DNA of 64,000 nucleotides from Planctomycetota bacterium (lineage in GTDB: Bacteria > Planctomycetota > Planctomycetia > Pirellulales > Lacipirellulaceae), in NCBI GenBank assembly GCA_029259915.1, contig JAJDED010000007.1, positions 186,001 through 250,000 of the forward strand, written 5' to 3'. The notes under the pieces were generated by a model. The model had not been told where the DNA came from, did not search any database, and was given only the letters and a program-made list of their open reading frames with translations. Of this stretch, positions 9,294 to 18,204 are shown one piece after another (position 1 is the first letter of the stretch; every line of letters starts with the position of its first letter). The position numbers were made by a program, and so were the translations under genes.

Positions 9294-9667
9294 GTCGTCC
9301 TCCACACTTATTTATTTTGTCGTGGTAAGAAGGAAGACACTCCGCCTGCAAGAGAACTTTCTTGCGTGTCTGCCGAAATTGGTTGTCAACTCACCGGAAT
9401 TTTCTCGTGAGCAATTCTATCCTGCAGCCTGAGGTCGAGTAACCACAAAGGCACGAAGATAATGAATTGAGAAAAGAATATATTTTGAAATTGGAAGAAT
9501 AGAGTAATCCACTTATTCCTTGATTCTTTCCATTCTTTGTGCCTTTGTGTCTTTGTGGTTCAAACTTGCACTGGCTGTATGAACGCGATAGTGACAGCTT
9601 AGTAGGATAAGATCCGACCTTCTTTCCGTAAAGGTGGCTGACTGACGAGGCCAGCATTTGCCTTGTT
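9294..9667. other. Spacer between amtB and the adenosyltransferase gene
   Basis: 374 bases with no gene. Its main content is the inverted repeat element at 9441-9560. Any amtB promoter must lie here, but I cannot point to one with confidence. Confidence 0.6.
9441..9560. repeat. Inverted-repeat element, ACCACAAAG type, copy 1
   Basis: Left arm AACCACAAAGGCAC at 9441-9454; the right arm at 9535-9560 is its complement arranged as an 8-base tandem (CTTTGTGC, CTTTGTGT, CTTTGTGG). The AT-rich centre holds no ORF. A related pair of arms bounds 14946-15108. Confidence 0.6.
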
Positions 9668-10213
9668 CTAACGGTTTTTCTGCCAGGGAACATCTTCACC
9701 GCCCGCCTCGGCATTGGCTGCCCTGGCAAGGACAAACAGCAGGTCGCTGGTCCGATTGATGAATTTCAAGGCAAGCTCCCGCACTTCCGCTTCCTGCGAC
9801 AAGCCGACGATTTCTCGCTCCCCGCGCCGGCAAACACACCGGGCCAAATGTAGCATTGCTGCCGCACGAGACCCACCGGGCAAGATGAACGTTTGGAGCT
9901 TGGGTAAATCGTTTTCGAACGAATCGATCGTTGCCTCCCAATCGGCAACATCTTTCTCGTCGATAAGCTGCATATTTTTCTTCTCAGCATCCGGCGTTGC
10001 CAGTTCCGCCCCCAAGTCGAAGAGCTGATTTTGTAGTCGCTCTAAAACAGCATCCAAACGCGGGGAAACCCCATCTGCCCGGACGATTCCCAGCAGGGCG
10101 TTCAATTCGTCGAGCGTGCCATAGGCATCCAGGCGTCGGTCGCATTTGAGCACACGCTCCGTGCCAAACAGTCCTGTGGTGCCATCGTCGCCGGTGCGAG
10201 TGTAAATTTTCAT
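9668..10213 (-). CDS. pduO: ATP:cob(I)alamin adenosyltransferase, PduO type
   Basis: Transfers the adenosyl group of ATP to cob(I)alamin to make coenzyme B12. The 181-residue product begins MKIYTRTGDDGTTGLF, the ATP-binding signature of the PduO/MMAB family, and carries RRLDAYGTLDELN and the later arginine-rich ARCVCRRGERE helix. No other cobalamin gene is adjacent, so it probably serves salvage. The ATG at 10213 is fixed by the family N-terminus but is preceded by four pyrimidine-rich heptads in the sense strand and no Shine-Dalgarno sequence. I saw no cobalamin riboswitch upstream. Confidence 0.92.
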   Translation of the reverse strand: MKIYTRTGDDGTTGLFGTERVLKCDRRLDAYGTLDELNALLGIVRADGVSPRLDAVLERLQNQLFDLGAELATPDAEKKNMQLIDEKDVADWEATIDSFENDLPKLQTFILPGGSRAAAMLHLARCVCRRGEREIVGLSQEAEVRELALKFINRTSDLLFVLARAANAEAGGEDVPWQKNR

Positions 10214-10241
10214 GGAATAGGGGAAGGGGGCAGGGGGAAGG
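10214..10241 (-). repeat. Four tandem heptads before the adenosyltransferase ATG
   Basis: On the plus strand GGAATAG, GGGAAGG, GGGCAGG, GGGAAGG follow immediately after the complement of the ATG. In the gene sense this is a CCTTCCC-type pyrimidine tract reaching the start codon. Confidence 0.75.
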
Positions 10242-10627
10242 TTGATGCAGATAGGTTACCCAATCTTTGACGCGTTTGCATGACGGAATTGCCGGTCTGG
10301 AGGGATGATCCGTTTATGCAGAATAACAGTTGGATTAGCGGCTTCTCGTAGATTTAGCGATTGTCTGCTGCGAAACACGATAAGTCGGCTTGCCCTGGGG
10401 TGCTGGGCGAAATATGGATTTTTAGTGATTTAGGCATTGATATACAGGGCTGAGATGCTGGTTCTGGCAGGAATTCGAGCTAGAATCTAAAGTCCGCAAA
10501 TCTTGCCCACTTTGCCGATTCAACCATGTGGCAACCCTTACCATTGGAACACCGTATACGCGTGTGGAGCTTGGCTTAACTGCCAGTACAGCCCATCGCA
10601 CGATTAGAAATGCCCGGAGAGTCACCC
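10242..10627. other. Spacer between divergent genes
   Basis: 386 bases between the adenosyltransferase gene and the adaptor gene. I see no gene, repeat or clear promoter here; both promoters must lie inside it. Confidence 0.5.
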
Positions 10628-12295
10628 ATGCCACGTTGGTTCATTTGTTTATTCTTGGTTGGTTGCTGTGTTCTCTGGGCGTACATACCTGGTGCCACGG
10701 CAACGGATGTCCAGAATACAACCGTAAAATCCGATTCGGCTGTTACGCAAAATCAAGATAACGCGCAAGCCGATGCGGCCGAACAAGATATAAAGCAAGC
10801 GGACGAAGAAAGCGCTGACACGCCCGCAGAGAAAAGCCAGGAGTCTTCCACAGACGAAACAACCACAGAAGAGCAAACGGTTGAAAAGAAGGACAGTAAA
10901 AAAGAAGCCGAGAAGCCGAGTCCGCACAAAGTCGAGCGTAAGCCTCTCAAGATCGAAGTCGAACTGGATGGACAGTTCGTTGCCGACGATACGACGGAAG
11001 TCACCCTGCGTCCGGAGGTTTGGACGCGATTTAGAGTGCTTGAAGCGGTAGAGCATGGAACCGCGGTCAAGAAGGGCGATGTTCTAGTTCGTTTCGACGA
11101 TGAAAAAATTGAAGAAGAGTTGGCCGAGGAATCGATTAATCAGCGCATCGACGAATTGGAATTGATGCAGAACGAGGAAGAATTTCCCCGCGCGGAAAAA
11201 CTACTAGAACTCAACTTCGAGCAAGCCAAAGTCCAGTACGAGCAGCTTGTCGAAGATTACGAGTATTACAAAAACATCGATCGGCCTTTCATGGTCAGAA
11301 TTACCAATCATCGTTTTGAATCGGCCAAAGAGGATCTTGACTCGCAACGAGAGGAACTCGAACAGTTACAAAAAATGTACGAGGCGGACGATCTTACCGA
11401 AGAGACCGAAGAAATCGTGCTCCGACGCCAGGAATTTCAGGTGAGGACGGCTGAGTTGATCATGGAGCTTCAAACCGAAAGCCGCGATTACACGCTGAAT
11501 GTGCAGTTGCCGCGAAACGATGAAGACTACGCTCGGAGGCTTGAGGAGTCGAAGCTCAAGTTTGAACAGATCAAGACGGCCAAGGAAATGGGTCTGCCAC
11601 TTGGAAAATTTGAGCTAGAAAAAAAACGTGAAACCCGTGCAAGGAGTGTGGAGCGACATGCGAAACTTCTCAGCGATCGGGCACTGATGGAGCTGCGTGC
11701 TCCCACCGATGGCGTTGTCTACTACGGCAGATGCCTAAAAGGGAAATGGTCTGAAGTTTCGTCGCTGAGCTCGAAACTCCGTCCCTATGGCACGGTTTCT
11801 GCCAACACAGTTATTATGACCATTGTCCAGCAACGTCCGCTGCATGTGGAAACCCAACTTTTGGAGAAGCACGTGCCAGATTTTTCCGCGGGACTTGAGG
11901 CGATCGTCACCCCAGGTGCCGACAAAGATCTGGAGTTGCCAGCCAGCGTCACCGACATCCACAATGTGCCGGATTCCACAGGCAAGTTCCGAACGCACTT
12001 GGATGTCGACTTGGCCGATGCGCCCGATTGGCTTGTGGCGGGGATGACCTGTGAGGTAGCCGTGGCTGTCTACGAAAATGAATCGGCCATCGTGATTCCC
12101 AGCGAGTACGTTCAAACCGATGAAGATGATGAGAAAATCAAAACCGTTTTACTCGTCGATCCAGAACAAGACGAGCCGGTGCGCCGCAAGGTAAAGCTAG
12201 GGCGCCGCAAGGGCAAATTGGTGGAGGTTCTCAAGGGTCTCGACGAGGGTGACGAAATTGTCCAAGAGGACAAGGATTCGGCAAAGAAAGACTGA
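10628..12295 (+). CDS. Exported HlyD-like periplasmic adaptor protein
   Basis: A 555-residue protein with an N-terminal export signal that may be a lipoprotein signal (LVGC with Cys13). Residues about 25-105 are low-complexity and rich in Glu, Asp, Lys and Thr. A biotinyl-lipoyl-like half follows (AVKKGDVLVRFDDEKIEEEL), then long coiled coil (about 165-350), the second lipoyl half (ELRAPTDGVVYYG) and a C-terminal beta-barrel. This is the layout of membrane fusion proteins of RND, ABC or type I systems, but no transporter gene is adjacent. The ATG at 10628 has GGAG 9 to 10 bases upstream. The stop overlaps the next start (TGATG), implying translational coupling with the toroid protein. Confidence 0.78.
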   Translation: MPRWFICLFLVGCCVLWAYIPGATATDVQNTTVKSDSAVTQNQDNAQADAAEQDIKQADEESADTPAEKSQESSTDETTTEEQTVEKKDSKKEAEKPSPHKVERKPLKIEVELDGQFVADDTTEVTLRPEVWTRFRVLEAVEHGTAVKKGDVLVRFDDEKIEEELAEESINQRIDELELMQNEEEFPRAEKLLELNFEQAKVQYEQLVEDYEYYKNIDRPFMVRITNHRFESAKEDLDSQREELEQLQKMYEADDLTEETEEIVLRRQEFQVRTAELIMELQTESRDYTLNVQLPRNDEDYARRLEESKLKFEQIKTAKEMGLPLGKFELEKKRETRARSVERHAKLLSDRALMELRAPTDGVVYYGRCLKGKWSEVSSLSSKLRPYGTVSANTVIMTIVQQRPLHVETQLLEKHVPDFSAGLEAIVTPGADKDLELPASVTDIHNVPDSTGKFRTHLDVDLADAPDWLVAGMTCEVAVAVYENESAIVIPSEYVQTDEDDEKIKTVLLVDPEQDEPVRRKVKLGRRKGKLVEVLKGLDEGDEIVQEDKDSAKKD

Positions 12296-13671
12296 TGCCC
12301 AACCCAAAACCGAATTTCTTGAATTGTTTTGGCTTCTCAAAGAAGCTGATCATTGTGCTGATAGTCGGGTTTTGCACTTGCACGCCGCAATGGGACAGGG
12401 CGATCGCCCAGGAAACTGGCACTGCGTCGGCCAAGTCGGAAGCCCGGAGAAATTTCCCGCTTGCTGTTCAAGGTCCCGAACCAGTCGACATTACGCCACC
12501 CACCGCCAATGAGATTCACCAGTCCATTTGGCGGGGCGTTGCCTTTTTACTCGAGACTCAACTGAAACAAGGGGCATGGGGACGCTCGGCAAATTCCAAA
12601 TACTATCGCATTTGGGCGCCGGTTCCTGGGTCCCATCAGGCTTTTCGCACTGCGACCACTTCTTTGTCGTTGATGGCTTTGGTCGAAGCCCGGGATCAAT
12701 TCGAGGGAAAGCGCCGGGAAAGAATCGAGCAGGCGATCGACCGCGGTCAGGACTGGATGTTGGAGCATGCTGGTAATTTGCGGCGGAGCGAACCGGATGC
12801 GGAAGACGACTACTTTGGTTATGCCCTTTACAATGTATGGGGGCATTCCTTTGCCATCCACGCTATTACTCGTTTGCACAATCGTGCGGCTGGCAATGAG
12901 CCATTGCAAGCCAAACTCCAAACCCTGCTCGAATACCAGGGTGATCGCCTACGTCGGGATGCGTTTATCAACGGCGGATGGGGGTATTACGATGAACCGT
13001 TCAGCGATAAGTATGGAGAGCCGATAAAGCCCCGTCGGGCTCGGTTGCAGCGACCAACAGGTAGCCCAATCAGCTTTACTACGGCAACAGTTTTGATTGC
13101 CCTGAAGGAAGCGTCTGCATTCGGTGTCGAGTTGCCAGAGAATGCGATTCAACAGGCCATTGATTCGATTCTCCGGCAACGGTATCCCGACTTCACCTAT
13201 GCTTATGGCGAATATCTGCGGTACATGCCACGGGCGGATATCAATCGTCCCGCCGGTAGTTTAAGTCGTTCGCAGGTCTGCAATTTGGCGTTGCGCATGT
13301 ATGACGATTCTGCAGTGACCGACGAGGTTTTGAAAACCTGGCTCAAGCGACTTGTCGCTCGCAACGGTTGGCTTAGTATGAGCCGCAAACGGCATATCCC
13401 AGGCCAATCGCCTCATTTTGCCGATTTCGGAGTGGCCGGCTATTTCTACTATTACGGCCATTTCTACGCGGCTATGTGTGTCGAGCAACTTCCGGAAGCC
13501 GATCGTCCCTATTTTCAAGATCACCTGGCACATCTTCTGTTGCCATTGCAGGAGAAGGACGGAAGTTGGTGGGATTACATTCTCTACGACTATCACCAAC
13601 AAGTCGGCACAGCGATGGCGATTTCGACGCTCGTGCGTTGTCAACATGATTCAGCAAGCACAAGTAAATAG
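12295..13671 (+). CDS. Exported alpha/alpha-toroid (prenyltransferase-like) protein
   Basis: A 458-residue protein with a signal peptide (about 17-39, ending AIAQ). The body consists of repeated helical segments with aromatic and glycine-rich loops such as QGAWGRS, GGWGYYDE and KDGSWWDY, the pattern of terpenoid-cyclase/prenyltransferase-like alpha-alpha toroids. The DxDD motif of squalene-hopene cyclases is not seen, so terpene cyclisation is not supported. Its ATG overlaps the TGA of the adaptor gene, so the two probably act together. Function is unknown; planctomycetes encode many exported proteins of this fold without known activity. Confidence 0.72.
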   Translation: MPNPKPNFLNCFGFSKKLIIVLIVGFCTCTPQWDRAIAQETGTASAKSEARRNFPLAVQGPEPVDITPPTANEIHQSIWRGVAFLLETQLKQGAWGRSANSKYYRIWAPVPGSHQAFRTATTSLSLMALVEARDQFEGKRRERIEQAIDRGQDWMLEHAGNLRRSEPDAEDDYFGYALYNVWGHSFAIHAITRLHNRAAGNEPLQAKLQTLLEYQGDRLRRDAFINGGWGYYDEPFSDKYGEPIKPRRARLQRPTGSPISFTTATVLIALKEASAFGVELPENAIQQAIDSILRQRYPDFTYAYGEYLRYMPRADINRPAGSLSRSQVCNLALRMYDDSAVTDEVLKTWLKRLVARNGWLSMSRKRHIPGQSPHFADFGVAGYFYYYGHFYAAMCVEQLPEADRPYFQDHLAHLLLPLQEKDGSWWDYILYDYHQQVGTAMAISTLVRCQHDSASTSK

Positions 13672-14127
13672 TGCAGGCGCGCGGACAGCGAGCCGTTTGA
13701 TAAGCACCTCTCATTGCAGCATCGATTCTACGCATGCTGCGTTTTTGCCAAACGGCGGGGCTCTCGGTGAGAAACGACATCATGGCAGAAGCCGAAATGC
13801 ACCGCATTTTTTAGCGGTTTTCAGCAGATATCGGCACGAGGCGGGTTGTGCAGATTGTGCCGAGGTGAGGTCCAGGAAACCGGGTGACATCCCTGGTCGA
13901 TGGGCAGCCCGGGTGAATCGGTAACCTAATCTTCCATTAGCAGGCGGCAATCGTCCTTAATCGGGCTGCAGCCGCGTTTTCCCCAAAACGTATGCCTGCC
14001 AACAAAAAACAAGAAATTAAAACACCCTCGAAGTAAGGCCTCTGGTCTTGCCCATGTTCCTGGCAACTCTCCCCAAATTGTTTGTGACACTAAATCAATT
14101 TGCTTCGACCCAGCAAAGAGTTCGCCA
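13672..14127. other. Spacer, no gene seen
   Basis: 456 bases. A weak hairpin (AAATGC, 3-base loop, GCATTT, then T) around 13795-13812 could end the upstream operon. Nothing else recognisable. Confidence 0.5.
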
Positions 14128-14820
14128 ATGGGATTTCTAAAAAAATTCTTTCGTAACGTCTTCCATGAAGACGTTCTTTCCGAATCGACCAGTAGCTTCG
14201 AAAAGCTTAGCGAAGATGAGCTCGAAGCCCATCTGGGCGTGAGCCGCTACGGCAGCTTCCAAATGACCGATGCGGTACGGCCTTCCTATGATTTGGATGT
14301 CGTGCCTTCAGCCGGTTTTCGCCACGACGTCTATCGCGATGAGTCCTCGCGTCAGGATGTGCCAGTGGTGATGGCTGCCGCGTCTCGCGAACGGTTGTTC
14401 GACACGTTTATGCATCTCTTGGATCCGCTCGGACCAGTTGTGGATGTGGTCGTCGAGACCAGCCACGACTACGGTGCCACAGGACATCAAGATTTGTATC
14501 GCGAACATATCGACATGCCGATCTTGCAGAGCATTCTTTGGGATTTCGAAGATTTGCTCGTGAACGACGGCTGCGTTGGCATTGCCGTATTGAATCCGAG
14601 TATTCCGCAGGAAGTGCAATTCGACGAACACAAATTGTTGATTGTCTATGGCAAGCAACTTACTGAATACGAGGGTATCCTCATCGACTCGGGCCTGAAC
14701 TGCCGGGAAGACATGCGGTTTGTCACCGAGGCGGAGCATGTCCATTCGACCAACGACGAATTCATCGAGCGTTTCGAGGAACTGAAGATGCGGCTTGGAA
14801 TCGACGGGAACCCTTATTAA
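14128..14820 (+). CDS. Conserved-looking hypothetical protein
   Basis: An intact 230-residue acidic, soluble protein without signal peptide or membrane segment. It starts MGFLKKFFRNVF, a short amphipathic helix that could touch the membrane, and the body has a regular alpha/beta pattern (VVDVVVETSHDYG, CVGIAVLNPS, HKLLIVYGK). I do not recognise a family. AAAGAG lies about 9 bases before the ATG. A strong terminator follows 48 bases after the stop, so it is a single-gene transcript. Confidence 0.75.
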   Translation: MGFLKKFFRNVFHEDVLSESTSSFEKLSEDELEAHLGVSRYGSFQMTDAVRPSYDLDVVPSAGFRHDVYRDESSRQDVPVVMAAASRERLFDTFMHLLDPLGPVVDVVVETSHDYGATGHQDLYREHIDMPILQSILWDFEDLLVNDGCVGIAVLNPSIPQEVQFDEHKLLIVYGKQLTEYEGILIDSGLNCREDMRFVTEAEHVHSTNDEFIERFEELKMRLGIDGNPY

Positions 14821-14868
14821 GAAATCAATTTTTGAGAAGCCACTTTGGCCGCGGCTTTGCAACCCGCC

Positions 14869-14907
14869 AGGCCGGTTGTTCGAACAGAACGACCGGCCTG
14901 CTTTTTT
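14869..14907 (+). terminator. Rho-independent terminator
   Basis: 13-bp stem with one mismatch (AGGCCGGTTGTTC at 14869-14881 against 14887-14899), a 5-base loop and GCTTTTTT. It ends the 230-aa hypothetical gene. Confidence 0.85.
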
Positions 14908-14945
14908 GCGCCAGGAAAGCAGTTAATACTACAGCGCGATGTCCC

Positions 14946-15108
14946 ACCACGACGGCACAACGGCCACAACGGAAAGAAAGTGCTCTGAAAGGGTTGGAAG
15001 CCGGCCCGAAGACCGAGTGGTTGTTTTATGAGTTATTGAAGATACGCATGTTGTTGTTTTGACCTGCGACTCAGTTATCACGTAGTGCTCGTTGTGTCGT
15101 CGTGGTTC
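14946..15108. repeat. Inverted-repeat element, ACCACRAMG type, copy 2
   Basis: Left arm ACCACGACGGCACAACG at 14946-14962 (with a further CCACAACGG unit) and right arm at 15090-15108, whose complement reads AACCACGACGACACAACG. The arms match those of the element at 9441-9560 in form, but the interior differs. Confidence 0.55.
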
Positions 15109-15129
15109 AATTTACTTAGCACGGTAGTG

Positions 15130-17433
15130 TTAAACCGCTTCAGCCTGATCGGGAGCGATCTTTTCCAGTGCCGTGAGATCATGGTCAATCAGCCGTTCTA
15201 AGGCAAACATTGCCGCAAAACCGACTAGGCCTCCGCCGCTGACAACCAACAGCGCCCACTGCTGCTGAATGCCGCTGGCGGTTACGAGCAATACCCCCAG
15301 CATCGGCACCAAAGCCGAGAGGGCTAAATGCACGCGGTTCCATTGTCGCAATCGCTCCAAATCCTTGCCTCGGGGACCGTGCAGCATGCCGTTGCGCACC
15401 AAGGCGGGGAAAAACCAGCGGACGGCGAGCGTCGTCAACAAAAAATAGGGATAAGCCATCGCGGCAAATCCGCAAAGGGCCAGCGACAGGATAAAGTGCG
15501 CATAGAAACCCATCGCTCCTTCAATCGGCAATCCCAAGTCGATAGCGATCGGAAAAATAATCCCCGACACGGTCCACATCGCCAAGGTGAGCAGTGATAC
15601 GAACAATCCGAAAAACAGCACACGCCGCGTGGCTTCCTGGCCCCGATCGGTGCCACCTTCCGAAACCAACCGCAATACGCGCAACGCCGCCCACATGCCG
15701 ACACCTATTCCCAACGGAAAAGCGATTCCATTGATCCAGTATTGAACATGGATAAATCGCTCTCTCAGATGAGGAAATCCCTCGACGATACGCAAATAGT
15801 TGTAAGAAAAATTAAACGCCCCGGCCAACGCGTTCGGGGTGAGCCCCGCGACGATGATCGCCAACAACGGCCATTGCAGGATGAGTTTGCTGAAAGGATT
15901 TTCCGCCGGTCGCATCATCTGCCAGGTACGCGGGTGCAGGCAAAGACGCAAATCGCGAGCGACCTCTGCCGCGGATTGATAACGTTCGTCTTTGCGCGGT
16001 TGCAGGCAGCGGGTCAGCACTTGCTGAAGCGATTCGGGGCAATCGGCGGGCAATTGTTCGAGCATTTTGTTGAAATCTGCGTAGTGCCTCCGATCGATCA
16101 TCCGCTGCACCTTGGCGAGCGAATTTCCCTCGGTTGGGTCGTCGTCAAACGGTCGGAAACCGCACAACAACTCCCACAGAAGCAGGCCTAGCGAATAGAC
16201 GTCGCTCGCTTCACGCACCAACTGGGGCGAGCCGCCCAACACGGGGTGGCACGCCTGCAATTGCTCGGGCGACATGTAAGCCAGCGAGCCGCCAAAAGTA
16301 TCGGCAGGATCTTCATCGGCGCGACCGCCATTGTAGCTCACGTTGAAATCAGCCAGCTTTGGGGCTCCCTCTGATGTCAGTAGCACATTCGCCGGTTTGA
16401 TGTCGCGGTGCAGTACCCCTTTGGAATGGGCATACGCAAGTCCCTCTGCCAGTTGCGAACCAATGCGGCAAACGGTCATCGGCCACGACGCTTCCGCTAA
16501 CCAATTTCGCCCCGCGGAACTCTCGGGACGCACGGCCCCCGTGGCCGCAAGTTTTTCATCAACGATAGCCAGCAATAAACTTCCCTTACGACTTCTTGGG
16601 GCGGTTTTTCGGACGATCGAAACAACCTGTTGCAAGGTTCCGCCCGGTACGACTTCCATGTAAAGCAACCGCGTAGGCGGGTCGCCACACTCGCGCTGAT
16701 CGAACACGCGTACTATCGTGGGGTGATCCAATTGGGCAAGCGTTTGGGGCTCGCTCCCCCGCTGGCTGGAAATTTTGAGTGCAACCAACCGTTCCATCGA
16801 GATTTGCCGCGCGAGAAACACTTGGGCAAACGCCCCGCTCCCCAATTCGGTTAGCAACTGGAAATCGTCAATTTTATCGCCCGCTTCAAGTGGGATTTTG
16901 TTCGCAGATCCAGATGCGATGTCTGTCGGCTGCGCTGATGTGTTTTTTGTGTCGGCAAAATAGGTGCAGGTCGGCGTGCCCGAGACGGCCATCCCGCCCA
17001 CCAATTCGCACAAGGTTGTGGCTTGCTTGGGAAACCGATCGCGAATTTCATTCTCGGTAACCTGCTGGCCAGCCTGCATGCGCACCTGCAGTTCCTCGTG
17101 GATCAATCCCAGAGGGAACGGATCGCACGCTTCAAGCTCCGGGCACTCCTGGGCGTACTGCTCCAACTTCTGGGGCGAACAATCATTCTGCCAGCGATAT
17201 TCCAAATCGACTTTGACCAATTCCTGCATAGCGAGGTTTCTCAGCGCAGGATCTCCGTCAGGCAGAAAACTTTGCCACTGAGGTTCCGACGCTCCCACGG
17301 TCAAATGCGATTCCCACGCACAGGCCAAAGCGTCGACCGCCTCGGCAACTTGCTGCCAAAGCAGATCTTCCCGCTCGGCTTCGCTCTGGGAAGCAACGCC
17401 CGGTTCGCTAGAATGAGAACGGTCCGACGTCAT
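15130..17433 (-). CDS. Membrane serine/threonine protein kinase with DFN motif
   Basis: A 767-residue kinase. Residues 1-180 are a soluble leader. The kinase domain spans about 190-505: LGSGAFAQVF glycine loop (197-206), Lys220, HRDIKPANVLL with Asp344, DFN in place of DFG at 362-364, and SLAYMSPEQ. About 525-740 are hydrophobic, with some five or six membrane helices, and the short C-tail is charged. DFN is a substitution I associate with planctomycete kinases; it keeps the metal-binding Asp. It is divergent from an ECF sigma factor with only 57 bases between the starts, an arrangement suggesting a shared signalling function. Confidence 0.9.
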   Translation of the reverse strand: MTSDRSHSSEPGVASQSEAEREDLLWQQVAEAVDALACAWESHLTVGASEPQWQSFLPDGDPALRNLAMQELVKVDLEYRWQNDCSPQKLEQYAQECPELEACDPFPLGLIHEELQVRMQAGQQVTENEIRDRFPKQATTLCELVGGMAVSGTPTCTYFADTKNTSAQPTDIASGSANKIPLEAGDKIDDFQLLTELGSGAFAQVFLARQISMERLVALKISSQRGSEPQTLAQLDHPTIVRVFDQRECGDPPTRLLYMEVVPGGTLQQVVSIVRKTAPRSRKGSLLLAIVDEKLAATGAVRPESSAGRNWLAEASWPMTVCRIGSQLAEGLAYAHSKGVLHRDIKPANVLLTSEGAPKLADFNVSYNGGRADEDPADTFGGSLAYMSPEQLQACHPVLGGSPQLVREASDVYSLGLLLWELLCGFRPFDDDPTEGNSLAKVQRMIDRRHYADFNKMLEQLPADCPESLQQVLTRCLQPRKDERYQSAAEVARDLRLCLHPRTWQMMRPAENPFSKLILQWPLLAIIVAGLTPNALAGAFNFSYNYLRIVEGFPHLRERFIHVQYWINGIAFPLGIGVGMWAALRVLRLVSEGGTDRGQEATRRVLFFGLFVSLLTLAMWTVSGIIFPIAIDLGLPIEGAMGFYAHFILSLALCGFAAMAYPYFLLTTLAVRWFFPALVRNGMLHGPRGKDLERLRQWNRVHLALSALVPMLGVLLVTASGIQQQWALLVVSGGGLVGFAAMFALERLIDHDLTALEKIAPDQAEAV

Positions 17434-17458
17434 CCGACGTTCCTCGATTTATGATTTC

Positions 17459-17475
17459 CGATGCCTTGAGCATCG
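17459..17475. promoter_or_regulatory. Palindrome between kinase and sigma genes
   Basis: CGATGC (17459-17464) and GCATCG (17470-17475) form a perfect 6-bp inverted repeat with a 5-base spacer, 15 bases before the sigma ATG. Two CCGACGT direct repeats at 17424 and 17434, one helical turn apart, overlap the kinase start. These are candidate regulator sites or, for the palindrome, an mRNA hairpin near the ribosome site. Confidence 0.4.
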
Positions 17476-17490
17476 TTCCGAAAGCTGTCC

Positions 17491-18087
17491 ATGTCTGATC
17501 ATGATACGAAACTTTTGGCCCGTTTACGATCGGGCGAGGAGTCGGCACTGGTCGAATTTCTGCAGGAAAGCGAGCATGCTCTGCTGGCTTTCATTCGCAG
17601 CCGGATTGGTGCACATTTACGCAAGAAAATCGAGCCGGAAGATGTACTCCAGGAAGTCAGCATCGAAGCGGTGCGTGTGATGGGGCAAACAGACTTTTCC
17701 TCGTGGGATCCTTTGAATTGGCTTTTTCAAATTTGCGAGCGGAAGATTATCGACGCCCACCGGCGATATTTTGTCAGCCAAAAACGTGACGTACGACGCG
17801 AGGCAGTTATGCCCGCCGGAAGCGATGCAGCCGGGCTTGCCGACTTGTTGGCAGCCAGCATGACCACGCCTAGCGCCGCCTTCTCACGCGATCAACGTCA
17901 GCTACGCATGCTTGCCGCGCTCGACACATTGCCCGAGCAAGAGCGCGAAGCCCTGCGGCTTCGTTATCTGGTCGGCTTGCCATCCAAAGAGATCGCGCGA
18001 AAACTGGGCAAACAAGACGGGGCAACACGCGTGATGATCTCCCGCGCACTAACCAAACTACGAGAAATGCTCGAATATGAAAATTAA
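17491..18087 (+). CDS. ECF-type RNA polymerase sigma factor
   Basis: A 198-residue sigma-70 family factor with only regions 2 and 4. Region 2 includes IEPEDVLQEVSIEAVR and NWLFQICERKIIDAHRR (about 45-95). Region 4 includes LPEQEREALRLRYLVGLP and the helix-turn-helix KEIARKLGKQDGATRVMISR (about 145-190). There is no neighbouring anti-sigma gene; the divergent Ser/Thr kinase is the likely partner, as for planctomycete ECF groups linked to kinases. No clear ribosome site is seen before the ATG. Confidence 0.9.
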   Translation: MSDHDTKLLARLRSGEESALVEFLQESEHALLAFIRSRIGAHLRKKIEPEDVLQEVSIEAVRVMGQTDFSSWDPLNWLFQICERKIIDAHRRYFVSQKRDVRREAVMPAGSDAAGLADLLAASMTTPSAAFSRDQRQLRMLAALDTLPEQEREALRLRYLVGLPSKEIARKLGKQDGATRVMISRALTKLREMLEYEN

Positions 18088-18090
18088 GAT

Positions 18091-18120
18091 GAACCGCCAA
18101 AGACGCCAAGAGCGCCAAGG
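18091..18120. repeat. Short 9-base tandem (GCCAAGAGC type)
   Basis: Three adjoining units of the form GCCAAAGAC, GCCAAGAGC, GCCAAGGGA start just after the sigma gene stop, in the spacer to recG. Confidence 0.5.
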
Positions 18121-18204
18121 GATTTTGATAATAGACTTCACAAGAGTACGAATGTCAGGTGCCGCACCTGACCTACGGAAAACTGACTACGAACCACGGA
18201 CTAC

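Larger units (their letters stand above)
14821..15129. other. Spacer with terminator and inverted repeats
   Basis: 309 bases between convergent genes, holding the terminator at 14869-14907 and the inverted-repeat element at 14946-15108. Confidence 0.6.

Noticed and set aside
9294..9667. Sigma-54 promoter for amtB
   Set aside because: No TGGCAC-N5-TTGCA-like pair at correct spacing in the amtB orientation.
10214..10627. Cobalamin riboswitch before the adenosyltransferase gene
   Set aside because: None of the conserved B12-box features could be seen; the leader is a heptad tract.
13794..13812. Terminator after the alpha/alpha-toroid gene
   Set aside because: Only a 6-bp AT-rich stem with a 3-base loop, more than 120 bases after the stop; too weak to list.
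15742..16191. Long ORFs antisense to the membrane kinase and to other genes
   Set aside because: They are mirror frames of GC-rich coding sequence with no recognisable domains or ribosome sites.
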